A stretch of DNA of 29,681 bases from the NCBI RefSeq assembly GCF_000499385.1, contig NW_013654325.1, forward strand, positions 1 through 29,681, written 5' to 3'. Of the stretch, positions 9,501-19,800 are shown in pieces. Origin of the DNA: Eimeria necatrix (Eukaryota > Apicomplexa > Conoidasida > Eucoccidiorida > Eimeriidae). The number at the start of each line of letters is the position of its first letter. The stretch's first letter is position 1. The position numbers and the translations under genes were made by a program. Below the pieces are notes generated by a model. The model searched no databases, had not been told where the DNA came from, and worked only from the letters and a program-made list of their open reading frames with translations.

Positions 9501-12500
9501 CGCTACTGTCTCTGCAGCAGCTGCGCGGGCAGCATGCAGACAGGCGAAAAATCCGCCACAAGAAGAGCACAAGAGGCGAAAACTACCTGCTGCAGCAGTT
9601 GCAGCTAGCACAGCAACAAAAGCGAGCGCTGCTTCCTGCTGCAGCAGCAGTAGCTGCTGCTGCTTGTCGGCGAGTGCTTGCGGGGTGCCGTCTGCTTGCT
9701 TCGCTTCATCGTAGACGTACTTTCCTGCTCTGCTCCTGCGTCTCTGTTGCAGCTGCTGCTGGACAGCACGCGGCGTGAATGCCACACCAAATGCGTTTGC
9801 TGCATCGTGATGCTGCTGCTGCTGCTGCCGGTGAGGTCGAGGTGGAGGCGCCGCAGGGTCTGCTATGCCATCCACCTCCTTCAGCAGATCTACAAATTCC
9901 TCCACTGGGTGTACGGCAGGTTCATGCCTGAGTTGCTGCTGCTGCGTCGGAGTGTGCCGCCGCCGCCGTTCCTCCTGTTGCTGCTGCTGCTGCTGCAGCA
10001 GCCTGCGCAGGTGGCGGCTCGGCGTTGTACTCATACCCCACGAAGAGTCCGTGTCGCCTTGCTGCTCCCTTAGCAGTTGCTTGTGTCTTTGACTCAGTCG
10101 GCCCGCAGCGCCACAGCGGTACAGCCTGCTGGCGCCGCCGCTGCTGCTGTCGCTGCTGCCGCTGCTGTTGTCGCTGCTGCTACTGTGAAGCAGCCGGTGG
10201 TCATGGCTGCGTCGGCGGGCCCTCCTGTGCGCATGCCTGCCGTGTGCAGAAACAGCAGCAGCAGCAGTGTCAACTGCATGCAGCATGGATCGATCCAACT
10301 TTCTCCGCCTCCTGCAGCAACGGCAGGAGCACGTGTCCGCTGCTGCAGCAGCAGCCGCTGTTGCAGCAGCTGCTTCTGCTGCTGCTGAGGGGGACCCTCT
10401 CTTTCGCGCAGTGGCTGCATCTGCCTGCACCCAAGAAACGCGGCCCCGGGATCTCGTTCTGCGCTTGCTCCTGCTGATGCTGCTGCTGCTGGTGTCGCTA
10501 GTGCTGCTTCTAGGGCTTCGCAAATGCGGGCCGCCGAATTGCTTGTCTGAGCCCTCACTCGTCGTTTCTTCAGCTATTGCTGCCAGCTCCAGTCGCTCTT
10601 TCTGTGCATTTTGTTGCTGCTGCTGCGTCTGTTGCTGCTGCGGTTGCTGCTGTTGCTGAGGTTGCTCGTGCTGTGGCTGCTGCTGGTCTATGAGGTCTGA
10701 TGGCTCTACCTGGGTCTGCGCATCCAGCTTTTCAGCGCCTTCAAATGCAGAAGCAGCAGCAGCTGTTTCTGATACAGCAAGCTTCTCCCTGTTACACTGT
10801 ACTTTCACGTTGCGCTGCTGCAGCAAATGCGTCTGTGTTTCTGCGTCGCAGGTTGACACCCTCGCAAGCTCCTCTCCTGCTACTGCTGTGACAGCAACGG
10901 CAGCAGCAGATGCTCCTGCCGGCAGCACTTCCCCTTCATTCAAGACTGCTGCCTCCAGCTTCCCCCCTTCTTGCTGCTGCTGCTGCTGCTGCAACGCAAC
11001 TTGCTGCTGCACCAAGGGCTCAAGTAAGGACAGGTCTGTCTGGACTTCCGAGCCAACAAGACCTGCCACGAAATGTTCTGGCTGTGTTTGAGTTCCCTGC
11101 TGCAGCAGCAAAGTCTCCTTCTGCTGTTGCCGCTTCGTCTGCACAGCCACAGATACCATTTCCCGCGCATTTGCTGCCGCTGATACTTCCAGGGCTTGGC
11201 TTCTCTGTGCATCTAGAAGCTTCTCATAGTGCTCCTTTTGCTGCTGCAGTGCCGCCTCAGTTGCTTTCAGCAGATCTTGGTGCTGCTGCAGCGCCTCCTC
11301 CCGCATGCGCTTCTGCTGCTCCTGCTCCGTATCCCGCTGCTGCTGCAGCTGCTGGTATGCTTCCTCAGTCCCTCGCAGCTGCTGCTGTGTTGCACTCAAA
11401 GTCCGCTGCAGTGCCTCCGCGCGGTCGTTTTCTGCCTCCTGCATCAGCAAGCGCGACAGCAAAAGTGCCACTAGCAACGGCAACAAAAACTGCCACTTAA
11501 TTACGCGCAGTGAATAGAGGGGATGCAAACTCTTGATGGCGCAGCGCCAATAGCAGTTGCTGCTGCTGCAGCTGCATGAGGGATGCAGTCTCTCACCTTT
11601 GCTACAGCGAGCTCTTGGTGCTGTTGCTGCCACTCCTGCTGCTTCACTTGCCACTTTTGCTGCAGCTGCTGTAGCTCGCAATGTTGTTCCTGCAGCTGCT
11701 GCTGCATCTCCTCAACCTTTTCCTGGAGTCGCTGCCTCTCGTCTGGCACTTCCATTCCTGCTAAAATTAAGTCATCCTCCGTCTGGATGCCAACTGTGGC
11801 CACTTTGGGTTGCCGATGTTGCTGCTGCTGCTGCTGCTGCTGCTGCACTTCTTGCTGCGTCTCTAAGTCAACAGCACTTAGTGCGGCAGATAAGCGTCGC
11901 CTTCGCTGCACTTGCTCGTGCCAAAGCAGCAGCGCCTGCCGTTGCTGCTCCCCAGCGCTGCTGCGGCCAACAGCAGCACCTGAACTGTGGCCACTTCTGC
12001 TGCTACCGCTGCTGCAGTTGCGGCTGCCGGTGCTCTTGCTGCGGCGAGGAGGAATTGCTTTCAACTCCCGACCCGGCGAGGCTGAGCGGGCTCTCTTGCG
12101 CTCTGTCCCGTGCGCCTTTTGCTGCTGCGCTGTTTGTTTCTGCTGCTGTTGGTGCTGCTGCAGCTGCTCCAAACACGTTGACAAGCTCAGTGTGAGGTCT
12201 GCACTCAGTGGCTGTTGCTGCAGTGAGAGCAGCAGCTCACTAATATTCTCTCGCAACTCCGCATCCTCCGTTGTTCCTAAGGACTGCAACAAAGAGTTGC
12301 TGCTGTTGCTGGCGCTGCTGCTGCCATTTGCACTGCTGTGCCGCAGCCGCTGCTGCACCAGGTGCAGCAAACGGCGAATCCACTGTGACAGCTGAGCGTT
12401 CACAGAGACAAGGGAAGCCACCTGCTGCTGCAATGTTTCTACATTTGCTGCGGACTGGTCTTCTGCGGTCTCTTGCTGTTCTTGCTGCTCTTGCTGCTGC

Positions 12501-14672
12501 TTTTGCTGCTTTTGCTGATGTCTTTGCTGCTGCGGCTGTGACGCATCCAGCAGGTGCTGCTGCTCATCGCAGCGCTGCTGCAGCACGCGGATCGCCGTAA
12601 CAAATCGATCTCTCTCCTCCAGCAGCTCCCGCTGCCGCTGCTGTTGCTGAGCCAGCTGCTGCTCCAGAAAATCTTGCTGCTGCCGCTGCGCATCATGCTG
12701 CTGCTGCTCCTGTTCCTGAAACGTCCGGACCTGGCTCTCCGCCTGCTGCAGAGCGGCTTGGGCCTGCTGCAGCTCGCGGCGGTGCTGCTCTGCCTCCCGC
12801 TGCAGCTGCTGCAGCTGCTCCTCGTACTTGTTTGCCGCCAGCTGCCTTTCCAGCTGCAGCAGAGCAGCAATGCCATCTGACTCTCCTTCGCCCCCAGCAG
12901 CAGCAGCTACTGCCGCTGGCCCCACAGCAGCTGCGACAGCAGCGTTGCGTCGATACTCTGCAGCTTCTTCCTGTAGTTCCTCGTTTTGCTGCTGCAGTAG
13001 GTCAGCTTGCTGTTGCTGCTTCTCCAATTGCTGCTGCACCTCGCGAAGCACTTGCTGCTGCTGCACCAGCTGCTGCAAAAGCTCTACGTTGCTCTGCTGC
13101 TGTTGTTGCAGAGACTGCTGCAGGGTGTCTCGCGACTCCACGGTAGCCGCGTGCTGCTGCTGCAGCTCCATGAGCTGCTGTTGCAGCGCTGTGGCCTGGA
13201 TTTGCAGTTGCTTCACCTGTGCCGCTTCTCCTGCAGCTTCAGCCTCGGCCTGCAGCAGCAACACACAGTACTGACACTGCAGCCAATGCAACAAAGCAGG
13301 GCTTGTTTTTCCAGCGTTTATCTTTGTTGTTGCAGTTTTTGCTTTTGGCAGCAGCAGCAACAGCACTGCAGCAAGCAGCAGCGCACCTTTGCCGCTCGCG
13401 CAAATGCCTGCTGCAGCTGCTGCTGAAGTGCTGCTGCTGCTGCTCTGCTCTGGGCCCTGATGCTGTCGAGTGCCACAGCAAGGCCGCGCATCTGCTGCTC
13501 CTTCTGCAGCAGCTGCTGTTGCAGCACGTGTGTCTGCGTCTGCTGCACATCAACGCCGACCCCAAGGTGGGGAAGTAAAAACTGCTGCTGCTGGTGCTGC
13601 TGCTCTTGCTGCTGCTGCAGCAGCAGCAGATTCCTGCGGGTCTCCGCTAGCTCTCCTTCCAGCTGCTGCCGCTGTGTCCTCTCCTGAAAACAAAGAGCAG
13701 CCAAGGCGGCTTCAAAGCTTTGTATCTGTACAGCCAAACTTCTAATTGTTCTTTTTAATACTGTCCCTGTCTTCCAGCCTTGCTGCAGTCACTGGCCCCT
13801 CTAGCCCCCTCTGTGTCTGTTTCTTATTTTATAGTTTGTGTCTCTGGCAGCATCTCTGCTGCTGCTCCTGCATTTCCGTGTTTGCTGCTGCTCTAAGTGC
13901 TGCTTCCTGCTGCAGCAGCTGCATACAGTGCTGTGCTGCTGCCTACGGTTGCCAGTGCAGCATCTTTGGCTGCAAGGGCGACATGAAGCAGCGCCGTCTG
14001 CTGCCTCGGTGCAGCTGAGTCATCCCCGGTGGTAGCAGCAGCTGCTGCCGCTTCTGCAGCTGCTGCAGCAGCAGCTGCTGCTGCCGCTTCTGCAGCTGCT
14101 GCAGTTGCTGCTGCTCTCGCAGCTGCGTCTTCTCCGCCATTCGCTAAGCCTCTCCCTGTAGCTGCCGCCTCCCCACGCCCCAGTTGGGCTGGCTGCATCA
14201 ACATAAGGTCCAGCTTGTGCTGCTGCTGCTGCTGCTGCTTGTCCTGCTCCTGAGGCAGCAGGTCCTGATGCCACGGGTGCCACTGCTGCAGCTGCTGCTG
14301 CTGCTGCTGCTGCTGCACGTGCTCGAGGGCGAGCGGCAGCGGGTTGAGAAGCCCACGAGAGGCAGCAGCCTCCTCGCCCCTCTCCCCCTTTGCAGCAGCA
14401 GCAGCAGAAGTTGGAACAGGGGCAGCGAGACCTCCGCTGCTGCGGCGCTCCGTGCGGGGAGTGCTGCTGGGCGTAGAGCCTCCGCAGTCTACAGGTAAGG
14501 GCCTCTCCAACTGCTGCACAGCAGCAGCGAGCTGCTGCTCCTCCTCATCGCTGCTGCCAAGGTAGCTGGCAGCAATGAAACTTTTCCTTCCTCCTGCCGC
14601 TCCCGCTGCAGTTGCTGCAGCTGCTGCAGTGCGAGAAGAGGAACCTCGCGGGGGGAGCCATGGGGGCTCCAT
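3510..14672 (-). CDS. Giant Gln-rich coiled-coil protein (7 exons, about 3,421 aa)
   Basis: Minus-strand exons in transcript order: 14672-13947, 13683-13387, 13249-11597, 11438-8820, 8731-8243, 8143-7166 and 7013-3510. All introns are GT-AG and phase 0, all but the 88-bp intron after exon 4 (CAA at the end of that exon) join exon ends in G, and the summed length is an exact multiple of three. Junctions continue the heptad-like text, for example QQQRIQ|ELFGQVMKLQE and HQELAVAK|EAENDRAEAL. The ATG at 14672 is the first after an in-frame TGA. The product is almost all Gln/Glu/Leu/Arg coiled coil with CAG-encoded Gln runs. Islands that are not Q-rich occur, such as an RS/basic patch (SKRRTRSRGRVSW) and SQYQLPLFPSV in exon 4, and QLSEFVLMTVRGYARFF and DISFLEVFVSDLHRLV in exon 7. 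No enzymatic domain is recognised. A cytoskeletal or centrosomal scaffold is the likeliest role by analogy. The weakest boundary is the exon 1 donor (ACC|GTAGGC at 13946). Confidence 0.85.
4356..4425 (+). repeat. Direct repeat copy B (70 bp, exact)
   Basis: This stretch is identical to positions 1-70. It lies in the final exon of the giant gene and is read on the minus strand as ordinary coding sequence. It is unique-looking, not CAG repeat, so the match is not explained by low complexity. Confidence 0.95.
7014..7165 (-). other. Intron 6 of the giant coiled-coil gene
   Basis: The donor is CAG|GTGCTG at 7165 and the acceptor CCTTCAG ends at 7014, giving 152 bp in phase 0. Without splicing the upstream frame stops at a TAA just past the acceptor, so the intron is required to join ELFGQVMKLQ to the preceding exon. 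Confidence 0.85.
8144..8242 (-). other. Intron 5 of the giant gene (99 bp, stop-free, length divisible by three)
   Basis: Donor TTA|GTAGGT is at 8242 and acceptor GGTGCAG ends at 8144. The intron keeps the frame and has no stop, so an unspliced reading inserts a Cys-rich block (HACCCCYDVEMYSS) into otherwise pure Gln/Glu coiled coil. That break in character is the main evidence that it is an intron. Confidence 0.65.
8732..8819 (-). other. Intron 4 of the giant gene (88 bp)
   Basis: Donor CAA|GTACGT at 8819 and acceptor CTTCTGCAG ending at 8732 join TWILQQ to VYQCLYLFSVHQRR in phase 0. The unspliced frame ends a few codons into the intron. Confidence 0.8.
9521..9586 (-). other. Cys/His cluster in exon 4, or an unspliced 66-bp intron
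   Basis: The frame here reads LLCSSCGGFFACLH, giving a C-x2-C-x5-C-x-H spacing at about residues 1516-1527 that resembles a small zinc-binding knuckle. The same DNA starts GTAGTTTTCG, is pyrimidine rich and ends GCGCAG. Its length is divisible by three, so it could be spliced out without a frame change. All six confident introns of this gene are longer and phase 0, whereas this one would be phase 1. Confidence 0.4.
10713..11144 (-). other. Cluster of QT motifs (LC8-ligand-like) in the giant protein
   Basis: Exon 4 encodes VAVQTKRQ (residues 991-993 = VQT), QGTQTQPE (1008-1010), SEVQTDLS (1024-1026), DAETQTHL (1093-1095) and DAQTQVEP (1132-1136). A sixth, VGIQTEDD (829-831), is in exon 3 at 11780-11788. 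LC8 dynein light chains bind short TQT-centred strands, with VQT and IQT variants. The motifs lie in a linker with fewer long Gln runs. Binding is inferred from the pattern only. Confidence 0.5.
11439..11596 (-). other. Intron 3 of the giant gene (158 bp)
   Basis: Donor AAG|GTGAGA at 11596 and acceptor GATGCAG ending at 11439, phase 0. The intron contains in-frame stops and ends in a pyrimidine-rich tract, so it is well supported. Confidence 0.85.
13250..13386 (-). other. Intron 2 of the giant gene (137 bp)
   Basis: Donor AAG|GTGCGC at 13386 and acceptor GCTGCAG ending at 13250 join AFARAAK to AEAEAAGEAAQ in phase 0. The upstream frame stops within the intron. Confidence 0.8.
13684..13946 (-). 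other. Intron 1 of the giant gene (263 bp, donor uncertain)
   Basis: The acceptor TTTGTTTTCAG ending at 13684 is strong. The donor ACC|GTAGGC at 13946 was chosen because it keeps phase 0 and joins KDAALAT to ERTQRQQLEGE. A different donor, or another reading frame for the end of exon 1, is possible. Confidence 0.55.
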
Positions 14673-15555
14673 CTCCGCTGCTGCACTGAATTTCGGGGCT
14701 TCAAGTCAAAGCATTACGCCAGCAGCCGCAGCAGCAGCATCTGTGCAGCTGTTAAGGCAGCTGTGTCCTGCTGCTGCTGCTGTTACTGGTCTGCTGCAGC
14801 TCTCACGGAGAGGCAGCATGCTCGCCAATGAGCCGCTGCTTGATCTCGCTGCTGCAGCTGCATTAGCAACAAATAAACAGCGGCATCAGTAGGCCTCAAG
14901 ATCTATTAAGACTTCTGTGCGGAGCCGCGCACCCCTCGGGATGACTGTCTGGGCCACGGGCTGGTCGGGGGCCCCCCACCCTTAAGGAAGGGAAGGCCAC
15001 GCCGACAGAGAAGCAGCTAAAGTTGAATTAAATTTAAATAAATATTTTCAGAATTCTGTTGAATTACACAATAAAGTGTTGTGTGCCATAAACAAAGACA
15101 AACACTCGGGACACGTAGTGCCATCCCATTTCGACGTAGCGGCACTGAATTCAATGCGAAGGCCATCGGAGTGTGTAGCACGAGTATTGCTACAAAAATT
15201 AAAGTAAAATTTAAAGTGTATAATTCGCCCAGCGAAACAGAGGAAGCCCAAACACACAATATAGGTTTAACGAGCAGCAGAGATATTGGGAGCCCATGTA
15301 ACACCGTGTAACACCAAGCTTGAACGCAAACAAAAACAACAGCAGGGCGGCAGTCAACACAGCCAAACAGCAAACAGGAGACAGGCGAATACGAGCAGAA
15401 TAAACGAGAGGTGGGAACTGCAAATGGCCTGGAAAAAAGGACAAGACGCAGACTCTGCTGCGGCGTACCGCAGGCTGCTCCAAACACCGCGGGCAGCTCA
15501 CGCATGTGCTAAGGTTGGCCCTCCTATTCTGCTCCCAGCAGGCACCAGCCATTTG

Positions 15556-15604
15556 GCTGCAGCTAGCTGCGGCTACCTATGGGCTAGCCGCAGCTAGCTG
15601 CAGC
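15556..15604. repeat. Perfect inverted repeat, 20-bp arms, 9-bp loop
   Basis: The left arm GCTGCAGCTAGCTGCGGCTA (15556-15575) is the exact reverse complement of 15585-15604, with CCTATGGGC between. It would form a stable DNA cruciform or RNA stem-loop. It sits in intergenic DNA and is built from CTAGC/CTGC units also seen near 16120-16180. Confidence 0.9.
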
Positions 15605-16142
15605 TCGAAATGTGCCTAGAGGGTCCCCACGAGCTCAAAGGCTAAGTTTCGTAATTCCCAATTCAGGAGATGTAAGAAATCTACAAGCAGGAGCCAAGGC
15701 GCAGCTAGACCCATTCTAATGCCCATTGGCGCAGCAATACTCTAGCACTGGGGTCCCCTGGGGTTGCCACTGGCACCCACAGACTCCACGGGCGGTGGGC
15801 TGTTCCTTTATTTTTCTTATTCGACACCCCTCGGCAACTCTCAGAGGCTGAAGCTGCTTCTGCAGCCTTTGTTTCTGCTGCAATAACAAAATGCTTTTTC
15901 AAATGAATAAAGAAATAAAAATAAATAGAAAGTAGCAGCGCATGCATCCGCAGAGAGCATTAAATATGCAGAAAGCTGCACCCGGGATCCTTTTGCTGCA
16001 GAGTGCGTCCAACCGAAACATTAAAGTTCCGATAAGCTGCAGCGCGGCAATAAGAAACATTTCATCTCCAGCTTCCATTCAAATCAGATTCATTAATACA
16101 ATTTTGCAGGCGCCCTAGGCTAGCCGGGTTGGCTAGCTGTGG

Positions 16143-16164
16143 CTAGCTTGGCTAGCCAAGCTAG
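16143..16164. repeat. 22-bp perfect palindrome in a GCTAGC-rich cluster
   Basis: The sequence 16143-16164 is its own reverse complement, centred on TTGGCTAGCCAA. It lies in about 70 bp (16110-16180) with repeated GGCTAGC units, related to the arms of the hairpin at 15556-15604. Confidence 0.85.
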
Positions 16165-16419
16165 TTAAGGCTGGCCAGCTGCAACTCCCTTCTAAATGAC
16201 TTGGTGCTTAAGAGCTGCAAAATCAGCATGTGTAGAGGATGAAGATGCAGTCTTCTCGCTCAATAACAGCGAAGTCCAAAAACTGGTGTAAATAGCTACA
16301 TTGTTTAATGTATGCATATATATATTTGCACATAAACGGATCGATAGAGTAGACGAAGAGACAAAAACATAAATAAAAAAGATCAAATATTGTCTGCACA
16401 ATTCCCCTTGAAGAAGGGG

Positions 16420-16849
16420 CTACTGCGCACTTGCTGCTCCTGCCCTCTGCCCCAGCGGCAGCGGCGACGGGGGCCCTGAAGCTTCACAGGCCGTGGGCGG
16501 CCGAGTCAGCTCTTCGGCGAATTGCTGTTGCTGTTGCTGCTGCTGCTGCTGCAGCAGCAGCTGCTGCTGCAGCTTCGTCATGAATACAGGGCCCCCAGAA
16601 GCTGCATGCACAGCTTCATCGCTGCTGCGTTGAGACATGCTCCCTAAGGCGTCCGCTCTCTTATCTGGCATGTACGGGTTGCTGGTGCTGCTGCTGCTAT
16701 TGTTGCAGGCTGCTGCAAGCTGCTGCTGAAGCAGCAGCGAGGGAAAGCGAGTACCAGCTCTGTCCGGCGTTTGCTGCTGCGCAGACACTGAACTCATTTG
16801 CCTTTGGTGCTCATAGAAATCGTTGAAGTCCAAACGCAGGCGCAGAGAC
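16420..16849 (-). other. GCP3: GCP3 last exon: RLDFN motif and Gln-rich tail
   Basis: The exon starts with the single base that completes an Arg codon, then reads SLRLRLDFNDFYEHQ. This matches the RLDFNxxY signature at the C-terminal end of GCP proteins. About 125 further residues follow, low in complexity and with a run of about ten Gln, before the stop at 16420. This tail extends past the usual family end. Confidence 0.85.
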
Positions 16850-19800
16850 CTGAGGCCGTTGCCGGGGCAGACAGAGCAGCAGAAGACAAGCTAAAATTAA
16901 AACCCAAGAGCTACAGATGGGAAGCAGCAAGAAGACAGCCAGCAGCAGCTGGCACCCGAAACGACCAAAGAAACCTAGAAGAGGAGCCACACCGATGGGA
17001 GCATCAGACAAGGCATGGAACTCAGCAGAAGCAGAATAGAAACAGCGATAATTCTTTCGAACTATTCTGCAGTTTGAAATATTCTGCAAGTCTCGAGCCT
17101 TAGCAAGAAGGGAGGCAGCAAGTGTTTATTCTGAATGAAATACGGCTGAAGATGGCCTCTGCTGCTGCAATTGCTACAGTTCCTTATGCCGAAGCTACTG
17201 GTTGCTGCTGCTACTTATGCTGTTGTTGTTGCTGCTGCTGCTGTCACTGGTGCTGTTGCTGCGGCTACTCCCGCTGCAGCAATACAAACGAATGAAAATA
17301 CGTGGAGCCGCAGGAAGGGCCGTTGTGACGCACCTGATCGCAAGGCAGTGGTCGAGCTGCATGCGGCTTCTGCTGCTGCTGCTGCTGGCAGCCTGTGCAG
17401 CAGCAGCTGCTGCTGCTCGGACTTCGCTCTGTTTTGAGTCCAGCAGCTGGAGCAACTGAAGCATCTGCCGCCGAAACGCCTGTCTTTGCTCCTCTACCAC
17501 GATCATGCTGCTGCTGCTGCTGCCGCCAATGGCTTCTGATGCTGCTTCTTGGTCATCAGGCCCCCGAAGCTGCTGCTCTGCTACTGCAGCAAAGCGAAAC
17601 TCCTGATGGAACAAACAGCACCAGTCGTCTTCGCGCCTCGGCAGCAGCACATGTAGCAGCAAGGCGCGTAAAAGCGGCAGCAACAAGATGAGTAGCAACA
17701 GCTGCAGCAAGAAAGCAGCTTTAAAATTCACCGCTCTGGACGCCATGGATGTGCATGTTTCGTGCATCTCCTGAATTAATCCATGCAACTGCACATTGAT
17801 GCTGCTGCTGCTGCTGCCGGACGCAGCAGCTGCTGCTGCAGCTGCAGCTTCCTTTGCATCGTAGAGAAACAGTCCATCCTGACAAGGCATGCAAAAGGAG
17901 AAGTTGCTGTTCTTGTGCTGCTGCAGCTGAGCAGCAGAAGATTCGACAATGGAAGCATCAGCTGCAGCAGCGGGGCCTGAACTGCACAGAGCAGCAGCAG
18001 CTGCAGCAATCGGTGACAGTAACGGGGCAAACTTACGTGCTGCTGCTGAATACACTGCCACAATAGTGCAAGAAACTCATCCACGTCGCGGCATCTGAAA
18101 AGTAGCAACAACAGCAGCAGCACCAAAAACAGCTGCAGCAAGGAATCCACCTCTCAAAGTGACCAGTGACGCTGTTTAGCGGATCTCGATAAGCTGCTGT
18201 TTGCTGCTGGAGCTGCTGCTGCTGCTGCGACTTTGCTCTTGCACCAGGAGACGCTGCAGTCACAATGCTGCAGTTGCAGCTGAAGGAAGCCAGCTTTCCC
18301 TGTGCGCTTCTCAGTCGGCAACTGACCGCCTCTGCTGCTTCAGCTGTTGCTGCTGCTACTGCTGCAGCAGCAGCAACAATGCGTTCTATCGCTGCTTCAG
18401 CCTGCTTCCTTGTTGCTGCTGCTGCTGCTGCTGCTGAACAGCGGCTGGTTACCTGTGGATAGATTGATAGAAAAGAACCCAGTTGGGCCTGATGACTTCC
18501 TGGTGGGCGAAGTGAAGCCAATGGCGAGAGAAATGGAGCATTTCGTTCAGCAAATGAGTTGTCTGAAGTGATTAAGACAAACAAAGGGGAAAATAAAATC
18601 AAACATATGCAGCAGCAACAAACTGATGACGAAAGACGAGGCGACCGGATTTTCTGTTGCTCATGCTGCTGCTGCTGTTGCAGCTGGGCAGCAGCAGCAA
18701 CAAAATTTTGTCGAAGGCATATGCTCCCTGGAGTCTTAATTTAAATTATCTTTAATTCTTTCTAACAACCGTGAAAGGCAACTCAGCTGACGGCCAAAAT
18801 TGCATGCAAACAAAAGTCAGACATGCAGAGATGCAGCAGGAAGAAAGATAATGGAGCAAATAAAATGAGGCAGCAGCAGAAGACAATTCAGGCTGAGACA
18901 GAAACCGAATGAAGCTCAGACGAAGGCAAATTGAGGCAGAGTCCTAAAGAAAGTGAGACTGAGGCACACGTAAAATGAGCCGTAGACAGGGGCAGCTTAA
19001 AAATATGATAAAGGCAAAATGAGGCTGAGACAAAAGCAAAGACAGACACAAGACCACAAATGAACAGATCCAAGAACCTGCAGCCCAAGCCAGATGATGC
19101 GCAGCAGAACAAGCGGACAGGGCCCGAGAGACAAGCAATAGGAGCAGTGGCAGCCAGCAGCAGCAGCCGGCAGCAGCAGCCAGCAACAGCAGTCGGCAGC
19201 AGCAAGATCCAACAGCAGCAGCAAGCAGCAGCAAGGGTAAGCAGCAGCGGTGGCTGCAATAATGCTGCATGTGTGCAATTCAGTAGCTGGGCTACTAAAA
19301 ACATAATTGAGGCTGCTGCTACCCACGCGGGATATCTGCAGAATCAGCAGCTCTTCCCGCGCTGCTGCAGTGGCGCGGGAGACGAGACTTTGCCCTGCTG
19401 CTGCTGATGAGGCGGAAGCGGCTCCGCGCTCTGCGGCTGCTGCTGCTGCTGCTGCTGCGCGCTGCTGCTGCCGCAGCTGCTTTTGTAGCGAGCAGCCACG
19501 TAACCACGCAGAGTGCAGCTGGCGGTGAGTAAGGTGGCTCCTACATACCACACACAAAGGCACACACGACTAATGCAGCAGAAGCAGCAGCAGCAGCAGC
19601 AGTGCTAAGTATAGCTCGGCAGCTCCAGCACCAGGAGCGTCTGACAGATTCGAAGAGCAGCAACAGCAGCAATTCACTTCCAGAGTAAGGCAAAGAGCTT
19701 GTGACACTGCTGCAGGAGTTCATCTCCTATAAAGAAGCGGAGCGGCTCCTCAATGCGCAGATGCAGCACCAAGCCTCGCCACAGCGCGCTGCAGGTGCTG

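Larger units (their letters stand above)
14673..16419. other. Intergenic region between GCP3 (3' side) and the giant gene (5' side)
   Basis: This 1.7-kb stretch separates two minus-strand genes. It is AT-richer than the genes and has much less CAG. It holds the hairpin at 15556-15604, the GCTAGC-rich palindrome near 16143 and a GGGGGCCCCCC block near 14970. A minus-strand AATAAA (15807-15812) could serve GCP3. A hydrophobic 162-codon minus frame (15505-15017) has no recognisable features. The promoter of the giant gene should lie in the left part, but I see no identifiable element. Confidence 0.5.

Noticed and set aside
6995..13366. Three long minus-strand frames (963, 680 and 621 residues) as separate genes
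   Set aside because: Each begins or ends in intron-like sequence, and they fuse in phase 0 at matching GT-AG sites into one continuous coiled coil.
13893..14672. CRISPR-like array from regularly spaced repeats
   Set aside because: The periodicity is plain CAG/CTG triplet repeat without unique spacers, in a eukaryotic coding exon.
3679..14892. Many plus-strand Leu-, Cys-, Ser- or Ala-rich open frames opposite the giant gene
   Set aside because: They are the complement of CAG-rich exons (CTG, TGC, GCT) and have no domain, intron logic or consistent start. The minus strand explains the region fully.
15017..15505. 162-residue hydrophobic minus-strand frame
   Set aside because: It has an ATG but no recognisable domain and no supporting splice or codon pattern. 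It lies in intergenic DNA and could be chance.
15705..15947. 80-residue minus frame starting MHALLLSIYFYFF
   Set aside because: It is short, covers simple AT-rich sequence and has no conserved features.
17195..18061. 288-residue minus frame with a Leu-rich membrane helix as a membrane protein
   Set aside because: The helix is encoded by the 129-bp intron, and the flanking parts are GCP3 exons 18 and 19.
18033..18602. 189-residue minus frame with a poly-Ala core as a coding exon
   Set aside because: It spans a GCP3 exon in the wrong frame and the 358-bp intron. Family alignment requires LFYQSIHR to join CRDVDEF directly.
19060..19407. Plus-strand frames rich in Ser/Gln around 19.1-19.4 kb
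   Set aside because: They overlap GCP3 exon 15 and intron 15 and are explained by AGC/CAG repeats.
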